NCBI RefSeq assembly: GCF_009873495.1
Contig: NZ_CP046703.1
Coordinates: 3,762,501-3,826,500, forward strand
Length of the DNA: 64,000 bases
Direction: 5' to 3'
Origin: Nostoc sp. ATCC 53789
Lineage (GTDB): Bacteria; Cyanobacteriota; Cyanobacteriia; Cyanobacteriales; Nostocaceae
The position numbers were made by a program, and so were the translations under genes. Within the stretch, counting starts at the first letter, position 1. Each line of letters opens with the position of its first letter. A model generated the notes under the pieces. It made no database searches and was not told the DNA's origin. It saw only the letters and a list, made by a program, of their open reading frames with translations. Below, in pieces: positions 18,073 to 25,774 of the stretch.

Positions 18073-19202
18073 GTTAAGTAGCTAGGCACAATTAAATATA
18101 AGACGCTCAAGGGCATATTCCCCCTTTACGCTTCTAGCTTCCATGCCATCAATAATTGCCATAGCCAAATCGTAGTTATTGTCAAACATTTGTCCAGCAA
18201 TTTCATGAGTTTTTAGTTGATGCCACTCTTCCTCTATCCGATTCATTTCGGAACAATAAGGTGGTAAAAAGAAAACGAATAATCCTTTTTCCTGCCACTC
18301 AAGCCATTTTTGTTTTGCTTTCTTACTGGTATGTAAGGAACCATTATCGTGAACAATAACACTGATGCGACCAGTTTCAACTAAAGTGTTTTGTGCCTTA
18401 GCTGCAACCCAATCCATAACCTCGATGTAGCGTTTTGTTTTGAACCCACCTTGAACCAAGGCATATTCAAAACTGACTTGGGGTTGCCATAAACCCAAAA
18501 TACTAATGCGACCACCACGGCTACCAACTTGTGCCATTTGTTTTTGGCTACCGATACGACTGTAACTATAGCTAACGGGACTCCAACGACAACACCCAGA
18601 CTCATCAAGATACTTAAGCTCGACATAACCCTCTACTGCCGCTTGCTTTAAGGTATCTAGGTCTGCTTGCTTAATTCGTCGTTTTTCTGGGTCTTGTTTT
18701 CTCTTATGAGTATGGCGGGTGCGTTTCCATTTCCACTTTTTTTTGAGCAAACGTCGCAAACGAGACGGACTCAATTGCACATTTCTATCTTGAGCCAATT
18801 TTTCTGATAACTGCAAACTGTTATAAGTACGGGGCTCTACCTCTAAGCAATCCTCTAAATATGCTAAGTCTGCCTCAAGCCATTTGCACTTTGCTCCTCG
18901 CCCGGAAGTTTCCCACAGTCCTCCCAAACCCTTATTTTCCCAACGCCTCAGTGTTGCTCGTACCGTATGTTCGTGACACTCAAAAATTTTAGCTATCGCT
19001 GGTACATTCCATCCTTGGGCATTTAATCGAATTATGTGGGCACGCTCTCGTGTCCGTTGAGGAACTGTTGTCGCTGACCGTAACTCCAAAAGCGTCAAAT
19101 CTTCTAAATCTGTTAATCTAACTCGCAATGGAGCAGACATCTCGTAGAACCTATTTTTTAGACCTTCTCTATCTTATATTTAATTGTAACCACCTACTTA
19201 AC
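18073..19202 (-). mobile_element. IS630-family insertion sequence, apparently intact
   Basis: About 1.13 kb, one transposase gene. Ends are 31-bp imperfect inverted repeats: 18073-18103 (GTTAAGTAG, 7 variable bases, CAATTAAATATAAGA) and the matching complement at 19172-19202. The left repeat overlaps the transposase stop codon. The family inserts at TA; exact outer bases and duplicated TA cannot be fixed from one copy. The right end is 21 bp before the start of the 5'-nucleotidase gene. Confidence 0.82.
18082..19140 (-). CDS. IS630-family transposase
   Basis: A 352-residue single-frame transposase. The N-terminal helix-turn-helix region (NVPAIAKIFECHEHTVRATL) binds DNA, a basic linker (LLKKKWKWKRTRHTHKRKQD) follows, and the DDE catalytic domain shows YLDESGCCRW, VIVHDNGSLHTS and FFLPPYCSEMNRIEEEWHQL, giving the D-D-E triad. 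No frameshift or stop is seen, so it may be active. Start ATG at 19140. Confidence 0.93.
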   Translation of the reverse strand: MSAPLRVRLTDLEDLTLLELRSATTVPQRTRERAHIIRLNAQGWNVPAIAKIFECHEHTVRATLRRWENKGLGGLWETSGRGAKCKWLEADLAYLEDCLEVEPRTYNSLQLSEKLAQDRNVQLSPSRLRRLLKKKWKWKRTRHTHKRKQDPEKRRIKQADLDTLKQAAVEGYVELKYLDESGCCRWSPVSYSYSRIGSQKQMAQVGSRGGRISILGLWQPQVSFEYALVQGGFKTKRYIEVMDWVAAKAQNTLVETGRISVIVHDNGSLHTSKKAKQKWLEWQEKGLFVFFLPPYCSEMNRIEEEWHQLKTHEIAGQMFDNNYDLAMAIIDGMEARSVKGEYALERLIFNCA

Positions 19203-19223
19203 ATAACACGTTTTAAAGTTATT

Positions 19224-21275
19224 ATGCCTTTGTTAAATTCCAAAAATAGATTTTTCGGTAAGCTTAATAGCCTAAATTTAAGTACTAACCAGTTAAGTTC
19301 GTTAGTTATATTTGGTATATTATTCTCTCTGGGAACTAGTATTGGTGTAGCGCAAGTCAGAACAACACCTAAACCGGGATTCACACTGCAACTTTTACAT
19401 ACTTCCGACCAAGAAGCAGGTGTTCCAGCATTGAAGGATGCACCAAACTTTTCGGCAGTGTTGAATGCACTCAAAAATCAGGATGCTAATCGTGACGGTA
19501 AGCCTGATTATCCTAATACCTTAATCCTTTCATCTGGAGATGCCTATATTCCCAGTCCTTTCTTATTTGCTAGTGATACAGTTTTTGGTGGACAGGGAAG
19601 AGGAGATATTTTAATTTTAAATGCTCTAGGGTTTGGTGCGATCGCCTTTGGTAATCACGAATTTGACTTAGGTACGGGTGTTGTTGCCGATTTACTCGGT
19701 GCTAAAAAAGATTACCCAGGTACAAATTTTCCTTATCTCAGCACAAATCTAGACTTCAGCACTGATAAAGACCTGGCAAAATTAGTTACTGCTGATGGAC
19801 AAGAGGCAAGTAAAATTCCTAATAAAATTGCCCGTAGTACCATCATTACCCTCAATGGTGAAAAGATTGGTGTAGTTGGAGCGACAACTCCCACTCTGCG
19901 GACTATTTCTTCTCCCGGTGGTGTGACTGTGTTGCCTAAAGAATTTAACGATCGTAATCCCGCAGACATCGCCGCCTTAGCTGCTGAAATTCAAACTTCT
20001 GTCGATGCACTGCTGACAAAAAACCCAGATATTAATAAAGTTATTCTGTTGGCACACATGCAGCAAATTGCTATTGAGCAAAAGCTAGCAAAATTACTCA
20101 AAGGAGTAGATATTGTTGTTGCTGGTGGTTCTAATACCTTACTAGCCGACAAAACAGACCGTCTACGAGTCGGTGATAAATCTGCTGGAAGTTATCCAAT
20201 TCTCACAAAAGCAGCAGATGGTAATCCGATAGCCGTAGTTAATACCGATGGAAACTATCGTTATGTTGGTCGTCTAGTAGTTAACTTTGATGCCAGTGGA
20301 GTAATTATTCCGTTGAGTATTGACTCCAAAATCAGTGGTGCTTATGCGACTGATTCTAAAGGTGTAGCAACTGTCGGTGGGAAACCCGATCCTAAAATTG
20401 TCGCCATTACAGAGGCACTTCAAAAAGTGATTATTGCCCAAGATGGTAAAATTTTTGGGAAAACCAACGTCTTCCTCAATGGCTGGCGCGGTGATGTCCG
20501 CACACAAGAAACCAATTTAGGGAATTTGACAGCCGAAGCTAATTTAGCGATCGCCAAGCGGTACGATCCTAAGACAGTCATTTCCATCAAAAATGGCGGT
20601 GGTATCCGTGACAATATCGGTATCTACACCTTTCCCCCTGGTTCGACTCGCTCACAAGATGTTATCAAACTACCACCTCAAGCAAATCCTGTAGCAGGTA
20701 AGAAAGCAAAAGAAATTTCCCAACTTGATATCACCAATGCGCTACGATTCAACAATGGCTTGACTTTAGTTACTCTGAGTGCAACAGAATTACTGGCAGT
20801 GATTGAACACAGTGTAGCAGCGATCGCACCCAGTGCTACCCCTGGCAGTTTTCCCCAAGTAGCGGGATTAACCTTTAGCTTTGACCCAGATTTGCCAGCA
20901 GGTAAGCGCGTCAAATCCCTTGCTATCAAGGATGGTCAGGGCAAAATGATTGATGTAGTAGTTAAAAATGCAGAGTTAGTGGGTGATCCTAATCGGATCT
21001 TCCGCACTGTTACCCTCAACTTCCTCGCAACTGGTGGTGATGGTTATCCTTTTCCGAAAACAGAACGGGTTGATTTGACATCAAAAGATGCTGATAAGAG
21101 CAAACGCACAGGTTTAGCCACCTTTGCTGCTGATGGTTCCGAGCAAGATACATTAGCCGAATATCTGGCTGCTAACTTTAAGCAGATTCCCTTTTCTCAA
21201 GGGGATGTGCCACCCGCAAAAGATACTCGCATTCAAAATCTCAAATTGCGTAAAGATGTGGTGTTATCAGATTAA
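19224..21275 (+). CDS. Secreted 5'-nucleotidase/metallophosphatase
   Basis: Bifunctional UshA-type nucleotidase, 683 residues from the ATG at 19224; in-frame codons back to 19128 lie in the IS element and are not part of the gene. A signal peptide covers about residues 18-43. The N-terminal metallophosphatase has LLHTSDQEAG, SSGDAYIPSP, FGNHEFDLG and LLAHMQQ; the C-terminal nucleotidase domain has NLTAEANL, KNGGGIRDN and ALRFNNGLTLV. It would release phosphate and nucleosides from nucleotides outside the cytoplasmic membrane. It is followed after 24 bp by a phosphatase gene. Confidence 0.9.
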   Translation: MPLLNSKNRFFGKLNSLNLSTNQLSSLVIFGILFSLGTSIGVAQVRTTPKPGFTLQLLHTSDQEAGVPALKDAPNFSAVLNALKNQDANRDGKPDYPNTLILSSGDAYIPSPFLFASDTVFGGQGRGDILILNALGFGAIAFGNHEFDLGTGVVADLLGAKKDYPGTNFPYLSTNLDFSTDKDLAKLVTADGQEASKIPNKIARSTIITLNGEKIGVVGATTPTLRTISSPGGVTVLPKEFNDRNPADIAALAAEIQTSVDALLTKNPDINKVILLAHMQQIAIEQKLAKLLKGVDIVVAGGSNTLLADKTDRLRVGDKSAGSYPILTKAADGNPIAVVNTDGNYRYVGRLVVNFDASGVIIPLSIDSKISGAYATDSKGVATVGGKPDPKIVAITEALQKVIIAQDGKIFGKTNVFLNGWRGDVRTQETNLGNLTAEANLAIAKRYDPKTVISIKNGGGIRDNIGIYTFPPGSTRSQDVIKLPPQANPVAGKKAKEISQLDITNALRFNNGLTLVTLSATELLAVIEHSVAAIAPSATPGSFPQVAGLTFSFDPDLPAGKRVKSLAIKDGQGKMIDVVVKNAELVGDPNRIFRTVTLNFLATGGDGYPFPKTERVDLTSKDADKSKRTGLATFAADGSEQDTLAEYLAANFKQIPFSQGDVPPAKDTRIQNLKLRKDVVLSD

Positions 21276-21299
21276 TTATTTGTGCCTACCTACTTAAAG

Positions 21300-21845
21300 A
21301 TGTATAAGTTTGCCCCGGCTTGGGAGAACGAGCAAATAGTATTTGGTGCTGCGCGACCTGGATACACTAATAAGCAGGTTCAGGATTGGATACAATTCAT
21401 GAAGTCCCAAAATATTAAGCGAGTTTGTTGCCTTCTTCCCAATCAACAACTAGCTCATTACTCTAATCTTTTGGATAGCTACAAACAGGAATTTGGTAAT
21501 CAGCTAGTATGTTGGGCACCAATTGTAGATTTCCATCTATCTGATTTAGAAACTCTCACACAGAAAATACTTCCTTTCTTAATAGAAGCAGACAAACAAA
21601 ATCAGAAGGTAGTTGTACACTGCTCTGGTGGAATTGGACGTACTGGACATGTATTAGCAGCATGGCTAGTTAGTGTCCGAGGATTATCAAATCAAGCTGC
21701 GATCGCTGCTGTCAAGAAAACAGGTAGAAATCCTTATGAAGCTGCATTAGCTGCTGTGTTTAGAGGTAGAAATCCGTTGAAAGTTGTAAAAGAACTTGAC
21801 TTGCTTCTAAATGATTGCCGTCTAGCAATACATCAAGTTTTTTGA
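21300..21845 (+). CDS. Dual-specificity/tyrosine-type protein phosphatase
   Basis: A 181-residue cysteine phosphatase with the active-site loop VVHCSGGIGRTGHVLAA (HCX5RT; catalytic Cys and Arg) near residues 107-123 and a general-acid region upstream (APIVDFHLSDLE). The ATG at 21300 is preferred over a GTG at 21282, as the fold starts with FAPAWENEQIVFGAARPGY. It may act on phosphotyrosine proteins or on small phosphates. Co-directional with the nucleotidase and probably in one transcript. Confidence 0.85.
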   Translation: MYKFAPAWENEQIVFGAARPGYTNKQVQDWIQFMKSQNIKRVCCLLPNQQLAHYSNLLDSYKQEFGNQLVCWAPIVDFHLSDLETLTQKILPFLIEADKQNQKVVVHCSGGIGRTGHVLAAWLVSVRGLSNQAAIAAVKKTGRNPYEAALAAVFRGRNPLKVVKELDLLLNDCRLAIHQVF

Positions 21846-21891
21846 TTTTGCTATCATCCTGTTTAATCAGTCTCTTGGCGAGGTAAATTCT

Positions 21892-22578
21892 ATGGCAATG
21901 GTTCTAGATAAAGTAGTTCCTTTTGGGAGATCAATGGATGAATATATAAAAATATTCAATTTAACAGACGCAGATTTAAATAAAAAAATCATTGGAATTG
22001 GGGATGGACCGGCAAGCTTTAATTCAGAAATGACACGTCAGGGTAAAAGTGTAGTTTCTGTTGACCCACTATACCAATTTTCTGGTGATGAGATATTGCA
22101 ACGATTTAATGAAGTGGTAGATAACATCATTAACCAAGTCAAGGCTACATCGAAAGATTGGGTATGGGGCTATCATAAATCTCCAGATGATTTGCGACGC
22201 AATCGAGTCAAAGTTATTAAAGAATTTTTGTCTGATTATGAAAATGGCAAAAAAATCAATAGATACATAGTCGATGAGTTTCCAAAATTAGAATTTAAAG
22301 ATCAAGAGTTTGACATAGCCCTGTGTTCACATTTATTGTTTTTATATTCAGACCATCTCGATTACAACTTTCACCTAAATTCTATAGGTGAGATGCTACG
22401 TATTGCTAAAGAAATCAGAATATTTCCCCTGATAACTTTAATGTGGAAACATTCTCAACATTTAGATGAAATAGTAAAACATTACACTTCAATGGGTTAC
22501 AAGATAGATATTGAAAATGTTGAATATGAGCTACAGCCTGGTGGAAATAAAATGTTGAAGATAACCAGAGATGTTTAG
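21892..22578 (+). CDS. SAM-dependent methyltransferase-like protein
   Basis: A 228-residue protein with a Rossmann-like start: IIGIGDGPASFNSEMTRQG as motif I and VVSVDPLYQF as the end of strand 2, then LEFKDQEFDIALCSHLLFLY near 140-160. This looks like a class I methyltransferase, although motif I is GDGPAS rather than the usual GxGxG. Base composition is more AT-rich than the neighbours, which hints at transfer. Substrate unknown. Confidence 0.72.
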   Translation: MAMVLDKVVPFGRSMDEYIKIFNLTDADLNKKIIGIGDGPASFNSEMTRQGKSVVSVDPLYQFSGDEILQRFNEVVDNIINQVKATSKDWVWGYHKSPDDLRRNRVKVIKEFLSDYENGKKINRYIVDEFPKLEFKDQEFDIALCSHLLFLYSDHLDYNFHLNSIGEMLRIAKEIRIFPLITLMWKHSQHLDEIVKHYTSMGYKIDIENVEYELQPGGNKMLKITRDV

Positions 22579-22929
22579 AAAATTTATAATTCGTAATTTT
22601 CAGTAATTATATTCTGATTACCAAGAAGGATTTTGTCAACAAGCGCTCAATGATTCAATAATTTTTAATGCGATCGCACTGCTCACTACAATCAGCGTTA
22701 TTATATGGCATTTCTAGCAGGAATGGACATCGATGTCGCTGTTACCAAGTTGCATTTATGGTCAGTATACTTTGCTGCGATGAGCGATACTCTTGCAGAG
22801 TCACTTCATGAACATTACAAAAGATACCTGCACAAGTTGATCTTCTACTGAGTAGAATTTGCTGTTGGGAAGTGGCATGAGTTAAAAGTGCTTGTAAATG
22901 GTTGATGAACGCCAAGATTTAAAGGTGTT
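22579..22929. other. Intergenic DNA, probable decayed mobile DNA
   Basis: No intact gene. Short coding-like patches without a continuous frame lead into the transposase remnant at 22930, so this is probably its decayed upstream part, but individual residues cannot be assigned. Confidence 0.35.
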
Positions 22930-23047
22930 GGAATGCGGTGGAGTGAGTCCGGTTTTAATCATTTGTTATATTTACGACTAGCTTGGGTGAATGGACGTTT
23001 TTGATAACTTATTTCCAGATTCTACTTTGCCATCCCCTAACCGCTAG
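22930..23047 (+). pseudogene. Transposase C-terminal remnant
   Basis: The plus strand reads GMRWSESGFNHLLYLRLAWV then NGRF, a one-base frameshift in a T-run near 23000, and DNLFPDSTLPSPNR then stop at 23045-23047. The pattern RWSxxGxNHLLxLRLAWVNGRF resembles C-termini of cyanobacterial transposases (possibly ISKra4-type; recalled, not searched). Confidence 0.5.
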
Positions 23048-23190
23048 ATGTGCCCTAATGCTTTTAGATGAAAAAATAAATGTATATATAGGTTTCAAAA
23101 TTATTACTTTTGGATAATTTAATTTCAAATAAATATCCTTATAAATAATGATATAGGTATTGAATACCTATGTACGTAAGTGAGGTAATT

Positions 23191-23397
23191 ATGTCAATTA
23201 TAGCCAAACAACAAGAGTTATTTGTGGAGATACCTTCAGACCAACAGCAACTTCTGTCTGGAGGACAATTATTTTCAAGAAGGCGAATTGCTCGTGATAT
23301 GCGAGGTAATCCTGATATTAGAATCACCGGGAATCTGACCACTGCTGATGGGAATCAAATTCCCATCCTAGTTTTAGGTTTTAGGCTTGACCAATAG
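23191..23397 (+). CDS. Double-glycine leader peptide, bacteriocin-like
   Basis: A 68-residue peptide. The N-terminal part (LFVEIPSDQQQLLSGG) has the pattern of a double-glycine leader (acidic/Gln-rich helix ending in LSGG), after which a basic, Arg-rich segment (SRRRIARDMRGN) and a beta-type core follow. The ATG at 23191 is chosen because GAGG lies about 7 bp upstream; the earlier in-frame ATG at 23170 has no such site. No peptidase or exporter gene is adjacent. Could be a secreted peptide or an unrelated small protein with a chance GG. A hairpin terminator lies 150 bp downstream. Confidence 0.7.
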   Translation: MSIIAKQQELFVEIPSDQQQLLSGGQLFSRRRIARDMRGNPDIRITGNLTTADGNQIPILVLGFRLDQ

Positions 23398-23806
23398 TAA
23401 GCCATGACTATAAATACCATAGGTAAAGCTTTGGAATTCATATAGGAACAAGATTGATATAATTCACTCAATATCAATTAGTCTTTGAGAGAATTGTATT
23501 AGTTTTTAATGTTTTCCAAAGTCATGAAATTAATGAGATAAAAGCGATAAATGGATGTTATCATTAGCATCCATTTTTTGTTGATCATACAATTGTAAAC
23601 GAACAATTTCTTATAGATAGATATGAGTTTAATCTAGACTAAAAGTAGATATGCAACTCAATGTTGTTTAGTAATATGAGGATATTTAAGAATATAAATC
23701 AAATAATTCAATAAAATTCTGGCAAAGCGATCGCCAGATTCTCTATATTTATGTGCGTCAGGGTAGCCCATCATAAATCTCATTAGCATCTGCGTTTTTA
23801 TCTCGA
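23398..23806. other. AT-rich intergenic region with terminator
   Basis: No gene seen on either strand apart from the hairpin at 23549-23579 listed separately. Confidence 0.4.
23549..23579 (+). terminator. Rho-independent terminator
   Basis: Arms AAATGGATG (23549-23557) and CATCCATTT (23568-23576) around an 10-base loop, followed by T residues to 23579. Probably ends the transcript of the small peptide gene. Confidence 0.7.
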
Positions 23807-24055
23807 TTACGCTAGCATCATTTCCGAGACTGGATCAGGAGATGGTGGCTCAAAATGTAACACCATAATTTGCTCTGGGCGTAAACCGGCAGATTCATAA
23901 GTGCGACCGTTGCGATCGCTAAATTCCACTTCAAAAGCAGCACCACCAGCTAATAATTCTACTACTGTGCCAACTTGACCACGGTACAGGTTGTATTCAG
24001 GCAGATCAGCTGTCAGTGCTACTACATCCAGCAACTTGATTGTATTTTTAGTCAT
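23807..24055 (-). CDS. DUF4926 domain protein
   Basis: An 82-residue protein with the DUF4926 pattern: LLDVVALTADLPEYNLYRGQ, VGTVVELLAGGAAFEVEFSD, then a Thr/Tyr turn and a final strand. The fold is a small beta barrel. Function unknown. It is the second gene of a two-gene unit, starting 19 bp after the DUF6883 stop. Such pairing suggests the two products interact, for example as toxin and antitoxin; this is inference. ATG at 24055. Confidence 0.8.
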   Translation of the reverse strand: MTKNTIKLLDVVALTADLPEYNLYRGQVGTVVELLAGGAAFEVEFSDRNGRTYESAGLRPEQIMVLHFEPPSPDPVSEMMLA

Positions 24056-24074
24056 CTTCTAGACTTCCAAATAT

Positions 24075-24422
24075 TTACAGCAGATAGCAGGTTGTTAATC
24101 TTGGGAAATTAAAACCTTCTTCGATAATCCAACCACTCCGAATGGTTGCACTTCTATTTTGCCATTCCAACGTGAAATCTAGAGTGTAGCGTTGTCCAAA
24201 TTCATCGCGTCGTCCCAAGCGAACTTGATGAGTTTTGACAACTTTGAGAATAATCTGGCGCAATTCTTCAGCATCGTCAGCTGTTATACCTAGAGTTGAG
24301 CAAAAAACGCGAGCTTTATGTTTCCCTTCATCATGTTCTGGATTGAGGCAATAATCACGCAGTTTACGAATATCAACGACTGCATTTTCTGCATTTGGGA
24401 TAAGATTGGCCGAGTTAGACAT
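24075..24422 (-). CDS. DUF6883 domain protein
   Basis: A 115-residue protein matching DUF6883 as I recall it: LIPNAENAVVDIRKLRDYCL, HDEGKHKARVFCSTLGIT, and the C-terminal ATIRSGWIIEEGFNFPRL. Related domains occur at the C-termini of large secreted toxins, so an effector role is possible. Conserved polar residues (Lys-His-Lys and the Arg/Trp near the end) could be catalytic, but no active site is established. First gene of the pair with DUF4926; same strand. Confidence 0.75.
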   Translation of the reverse strand: MSNSANLIPNAENAVVDIRKLRDYCLNPEHDEGKHKARVFCSTLGITADDAEELRQIILKVVKTHQVRLGRRDEFGQRYTLDFTLEWQNRSATIRSGWIIEEGFNFPRLTTCYLL

Positions 24423-24475
24423 AATTTTTATTTTTAGAGTAGGTAATGGAGTTTAGGGAATATAAACATAGAAAA

Positions 24476-24538
24476 TGCCTGTGCAAATTAAGTTTTACAG
24501 CCAAGGGGCTATTTGCGCTTAAAATACACAGGCACTTC
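24476..24538. repeat. Inverted repeat with long loop
   Basis: ATGCCTGTG (24476-24484) pairs imperfectly with CACAGGCA (24530-24537) around a 45-base loop. Read on the minus strand it ends in TTTT and lies beyond the Gly/Ala-rich gene, so it may act as that gene's terminator. Confidence 0.35.
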
Positions 24539-24628
24539 AATTCTATTTCCTTACTACATATTATACATTGAATTTATAGCAAGGGTATATTTATTGAATT
24601 TTATTCAACTTTTTTAACAGAGTTAATG

Positions 24629-25207
24629 CTATTCCTTACCGCCGCCGAAAAGTTTGTATATCCCGTATCCAATAGCTGCCGCAGCAGCAACAGGTGCAGC
24701 AGCAACTATCGCAGTACCGGCGATCGCACCTCCCCCAACAACACCACCGATACCTGCAAGAGTACTCATAATTGCAGCACCAGAAGCACCAGCAGCTACT
24801 GTTACAGCACCAGCACCAGCTACACCAGCAGCAGCCCCAATATTTGTAGCTGTTCTTGCAGCTGCACGAGCTTCACGTTCTTCCTTGGACAAATCCGGTT
24901 GGTCTTTGAAGAAAGTTTCATTCATTATTTTTGCTCCAGCATAAGCTGGGCCTGCTGCCAATACAGCAGGAGCAGCCGCCATACCACCACCAACCACACC
25001 ACCTGCCGCAGCTAGACCGGAAGTGATTCCTGCCCCTGAAGTTGCTGCAACAGATAACCCTGTAGCAGCACTGACAGCAGCCCCTGCGGCCGCACCGGTC
25101 TCTACAACGGCTTTTACCGTCTTTAGGTCTTTAACGCCCAAAGTTTTTTCTACAGCAGTTTCTACACCTTTTTCAACAGCTTTATTGGTAATATCTTCAA
25201 AATTCAT
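24629..25207 (-). CDS. Gly/Ala-rich hydrophobic membrane protein
   Basis: A 192-residue protein with an amphipathic N-terminal helix (DITNKAVEKGVETAVEKTLG), then Ala/Gly-rich hydrophobic stretches (about 35-60, 62-90 and 115-150), a charged break (FFKDQPDLSKEEREARAAAR) near 98-120, and a last helix ending in YGIYKLFGGGKE. Small-residue GxxxG-like packing is abundant, as in glycine-zipper pores and bacteriocin-like proteins. No family recognised. It lies next to other small conflict-type genes. ATG at 25207. Confidence 0.7.
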   Translation of the reverse strand: MNFEDITNKAVEKGVETAVEKTLGVKDLKTVKAVVETGAAAGAAVSAATGLSVAATSGAGITSGLAAAGGVVGGGMAAAPAVLAAGPAYAGAKIMNETFFKDQPDLSKEEREARAAARTATNIGAAAGVAGAGAVTVAAGASGAAIMSTLAGIGGVVGGGAIAGTAIVAAAPVAAAAAIGYGIYKLFGGGKE

Positions 25208-25368
25208 AAATCAATTTCTCATAATCTGGTACACGATACCTATTACTACAGCACAATTGTTACCAAAATTGTAACAGTATTAACACTAGTGGCATTTCGC
25301 TGTATACCAAATCAGCAACAAAGAGTTTGAAGCTGCTTAGAATAGTAGTGATAGAAAGGATTGTAATT

Positions 25369-25614
25369 ATGAACGTCGTCATTCCTAACGAAATATTAAC
25401 CGCAACTGGGATGACTGAAGGCGAAATGAAGCAGGAAATTGCGGTGATGCTTTTTCAAAAAGAAAAGTTAACCCTTGCTCAAGCCAGTCGGTTTGCAGGG
25501 ATAAACCGTATAGCATTTCAGCATCTACTCGCAAGTCGTCAAATTTCAGTGCATTATGGGGTCGAGGATTTTGACCAAGATATAGAAAACTTGCGGGCGA
25601 TGGGTAGACTGTGA
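25369..25614 (+). CDS. UPF0175-family antitoxin
   Basis: An 81-residue DNA-binding-type antitoxin: VIPNEILTATGMTEGEMKQE, IAVMLFQKEKLTLAQASRFA (helix-turn-helix), and VEDFDQDIENLRAMGRL at the end. The ATG at 25369 is preceded by AAAGGA. UPF0175 proteins are normally followed by a PIN-domain (DUF3368) toxin; here the overlapping toxin gene is truncated. Confidence 0.85.
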   Translation: MNVVIPNEILTATGMTEGEMKQEIAVMLFQKEKLTLAQASRFAGINRIAFQHLLASRQISVHYGVEDFDQDIENLRAMGRL

Positions 25615-25682
25615 TCATTGTCAGTGATACTTCGCCCATCAATAACTTCGCCGCCACTCTACTGAGTTTCTTTTTACTCTGA
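25611..25682 (+). pseudogene. Truncated DUF3368/PIN toxin
   Basis: GTG at 25611 overlaps the antitoxin stop codon. The frame reads MIIVSDTSPINNFAAT, the first strand and catalytic Asp of a PIN-like DUF3368 toxin, then LLSFFLL and stop at 25680. Only 23 of the usual ~150 codons remain, so the toxin is dead. Confidence 0.75.
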
Positions 25683-25774
25683 TTCAACTTTATGCCAGAA
25701 GTCTATTGACTTCTGGTAAATCTATTGAGAAGCTAATAGTTAGATTTACTAATTAATAGAAGTGCATCAAACTT

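Noticed and set aside
19128..19223. In-frame extension of the nucleotidase gene into the IS element
   Set aside because: Bases belong to the IS630 end; the signal peptide starts after the ATG at 19224.
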